From contig JADFNR010000068.1 in assembly GCA_022563275.1 (NCBI GenBank), forward strand, positions 1 to 13,310: a stretch of 13,310 nt of DNA, written 5' to 3'. The notes beneath the pieces are model-generated. The model was given only the letters and a program-made list of their open reading frames with translations, made no database searches and was not told the DNA's origin. This DNA is from Chloroflexota bacterium. Its GTDB lineage: Bacteria > Chloroflexota > Dehalococcoidia > UBA3495. The position numbers and the translations under genes were made by a program. Below are positions 11,731 to 13,310 of this stretch, in pieces; the first letter of the stretch is position 1; each line of letters starts with the position of its first letter.

Positions 11731-13310
11731 TTAGCGGTCGAGCCACAAGTCTTCATGCTTGAAGTGAGTCTGGACCGTCTCAGGAGCATTGAAGCCACGG
11801 ATGTCTTCACCGATCATCCATTGCAGTATGCCCCATCCCAGGGTGATCCAGTGGTTGTCCTGCTGGCTGAACAGGAAGGTCTCCATTTCCTTGTTGATCT
11901 CCCTGCGCTTGGCGGGGTCGGGCTCGGACTTCTGTTGTTCAAACCAGGCATCAACCTGGGGGTTGGACCAGTCGGTGTAGTTCCGGGTCGCTCCCTTCAG
12001 GTAGACGCCGCCCATTATCCCGTCAACGTCGAGGACCACTTGACCCTCTCCCTGACAGGCCAGTTCCCAGTCACCGTCCGAGTCAGCCGCTCGGGAGGTG
12101 CCAAAGACACTGTAACCAGCAGCGCTGGGGTAGGAGGTGATATCACCTGTGATGCCCAAGACCTTCTTTAGCTGTTCTTTTACCACCGCACACTGATCGG
12201 GGTAGGTGCCGACCTGACGGACATCATACCTGGTCTTGAATCCGTCTGGGAATCCAGCGTCGATCATCAACTGCTTGGCCTTCGCTATGTCTTCAGCTCC
12301 ACCGGGGCCGTCCTTGGGACGGAGGCCGGGCCACTTCAAGCACTCTTCGAAGGTGTGGGCCAGTCCCATGAGCGGGCAACCCACGCCGGAAGTGTCGTCG
12401 AAAACCAAGGAATTCCATTGTTGGTAGTCGATGGCCAGTTGAATGGCCTCTCTGACCCTGGGATCATTGAAAGGCTCTTTCTTGACGTTCATCATCAGGC
12501 CCCAGTCAGCCGAAGGAGAGACAGCGACGGGACGAATCGCGCCGTTGGTATCTGCCTCGAGCTCAAAAGCCTGGGTCGGGGAAAGGTTGGTGAAACCACC
12601 GTTGGACATATCAAGCTGGTCTGCCTTGAACTGGGCGATCAGCGTGCCGGTGTCGGTGATTATAAAGTGATCGATACCGTCGAAGAACGGGCGGCCCTCT
12701 TTGAAGTAATTTTCGTTCTTGGATACCTTATAGAAGTTGCCGCGCTGGTATTCTTCAAGGATAAAGGGACCAGAACCTGACTTGTTCTCCATGATGCTTT
12801 CCGCCTGGTTCATGTCGATGCCGGATTCCAAGAGCTTCTTGGGCAGGACCTTGACGTAGTCCACCGCCAAGAACTTGATGAATGCCCCGGAGGCGAACTG
12901 CAGATTGAACTCAATGGTCAAGTCATCAATCAGGTTAACGCCACCTGCGTTTGCTACCTGGGTGTAGTTGCGCCAGAGACCAGACCGGCCGGTTGGGCCA
13001 TCAAGGTCTCCGTATCGCCTCATGGAGAAGAGCACATCCTCGGCGGTAAGGTCGCTACCGTCGATCCATTTGATTCCATCGCGAATCTTGAACGTGAATG
13101 TTTCTCCGGCGTTGCTGACTTCCCAACTGTCGCACAGGTCGCACACCACCAAAGCGGTGTCGGTAGTGTCCATCTGCACGATCTGGTTGTACAACTGGGA
13201 GACGGCTTGGATGCTGGAAAGAGAGGATGATCCTTTCGGGTCCCAGTCTTTCGTATCGGCGTAGGCCGACATCCGGGCCACGCCGCCGTATTTCGCGTCG
13301 CCGCCGGTCG
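11731..13310 (-). CDS. ABC transporter substrate-binding protein, family 5 (peptide/nickel/solute), 5' end off window
   Basis: This is the extracytoplasmic ligand receptor of the importer. About 526 residues are visible. The frame stays open to the right edge, reading GGDAKYGGVARMSAYADTKDWDP. That is the usual first strand of the mature protein after a signal or lipobox and linker, so the true start lies beyond 13310. The in-frame GTG at 13281 and ATG at 13272 are internal. The SBP_bac_5 pattern is clear: WEVSNAGETFTFKIRDGIKW, DGSDLTAEDVLFSMRRYGD, then FNDPRVREAIQLAIDY and AKQLMIDAGFPDGF. The C-terminus is HFKHEDLWLDR with TAA at 11731-11733. Several Cys occur (CDLCDSW; GVGC; EECLKW; QCAVV), which is unusual but not unknown for exported receptors. 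It heads the importer genes seen here. The ligand could be peptide, opine, nickel or sugar; sequence alone does not decide. Confidence 0.94.
   Translation of the reverse strand, partial: TGGDAKYGGVARMSAYADTKDWDPKGSSSLSSIQAVSQLYNQIVQMDTTDTALVVCDLCDSWEVSNAGETFTFKIRDGIKWIDGSDLTAEDVLFSMRRYGDLDGPTGRSGLWRNYTQVANAGGVNLIDDLTIEFNLQFASGAFIKFLAVDYVKVLPKKLLESGIDMNQAESIMENKSGSGPFILEEYQRGNFYKVSKNENYFKEGRPFFDGIDHFIITDTGTLIAQFKADQLDMSNGGFTNLSPTQAFELEADTNGAIRPVAVSPSADWGLMMNVKKEPFNDPRVREAIQLAIDYQQWNSLVFDDTSGVGCPLMGLAHTFEECLKWPGLRPKDGPGGAEDIAKAKQLMIDAGFPDGFKTRYDVRQVGTYPDQCAVVKEQLKKVLGITGDITSYPSAAGYSVFGTSRAADSDGDWELACQGEGQVVLDVDGIMGGVYLKGATRNYTDWSNPQVDAWFEQQKSEPDPAKRREINKEMETFLFSQQDNHWITLGWGILQWMIGEDIRGFNAPETVQTHFKHEDLWLDR

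Noticed and set aside
1..13310. tRNA, rRNA, CRISPR array, transposase, prophage or attachment sites
   Set aside because: I looked for these and saw no supporting sequence. The genes are ordinary chromosomal types with similar base composition.

Overview
The window looks like GC-rich chromosomal DNA from a bacterium. There is no rRNA, tRNA, transposase or other strong taxonomic marker. The gene set fits a free-living heterotroph: a late cobalamin pathway, a GrdB/PrdB-family protein, a signal-less penicillin-acylase homologue, a crotonase, TlyA and a peptide/solute ABC importer. My best guess is Chloroflexota (a Dehalococcoidia/SAR202-like lineage). That is an inference from gene content and style, not a demonstration.

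Layout. Positions 1-1678 (minus) hold cobB (cobyrinate a,c-diamide synthase) followed by the start of cobO (cobalamin adenosyltransferase), which runs off the left edge. Positions 1679-1877 are a divergent promoter region. Positions 1878-3486 (plus) are a two-gene operon: a GrdB/PrdB-family reductase read through an in-frame TGA that is very probably selenocysteine, then a small VOC-fold protein, closed by a strong intrinsic terminator. Positions 3545-3744 hold hairpin repeats of a dispersed-repeat type. Positions 3745-4805 (minus) hold an LACTB2-like metallo-beta-lactamase-fold hydrolase and a small two-helix membrane protein. Positions 4979-7315 (plus) hold a penicillin-acylase-family Ntn hydrolase. 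Positions 7325-9406 (minus) form a three-gene unit: crotonase, tlyA and a CinA C-terminal-domain protein, with a good candidate promoter and a palindrome in front. Positions 9531-13310 (minus) are a family-5 ABC importer: substrate-binding protein (its start lies off the right edge), DppB-type permease, DppC-type permease and a strong terminator. No stretch longer than about 260 bases lacks a gene.

The most notable feature is the gene at 1878-3074. A naive gene caller would split it at TGA 2358-2360 into a 160-codon protein and a spurious downstream protein. The two parts are in one frame and join exactly at the UxxC motif of the GrdB/PrdB selenoprotein family. A 6-bp hairpin with a G-first triloop lies 18 nt after the TGA, as expected of a bacterial SECIS element. 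The protein also carries about 150 extra C-terminal residues that the classic PrdB subunit lacks. Its only operon partner is a VOC protein; no PrdA- or GrdE-like partner subunit is in the window. This points to a selenoenzyme of unknown substrate that differs from clostridial amino-acid reductases.

Two enzymes lack a key family residue. The CinA-like protein has Ala where the family's AESCTGG serine should be. The crotonase has Val at the second catalytic Glu position.
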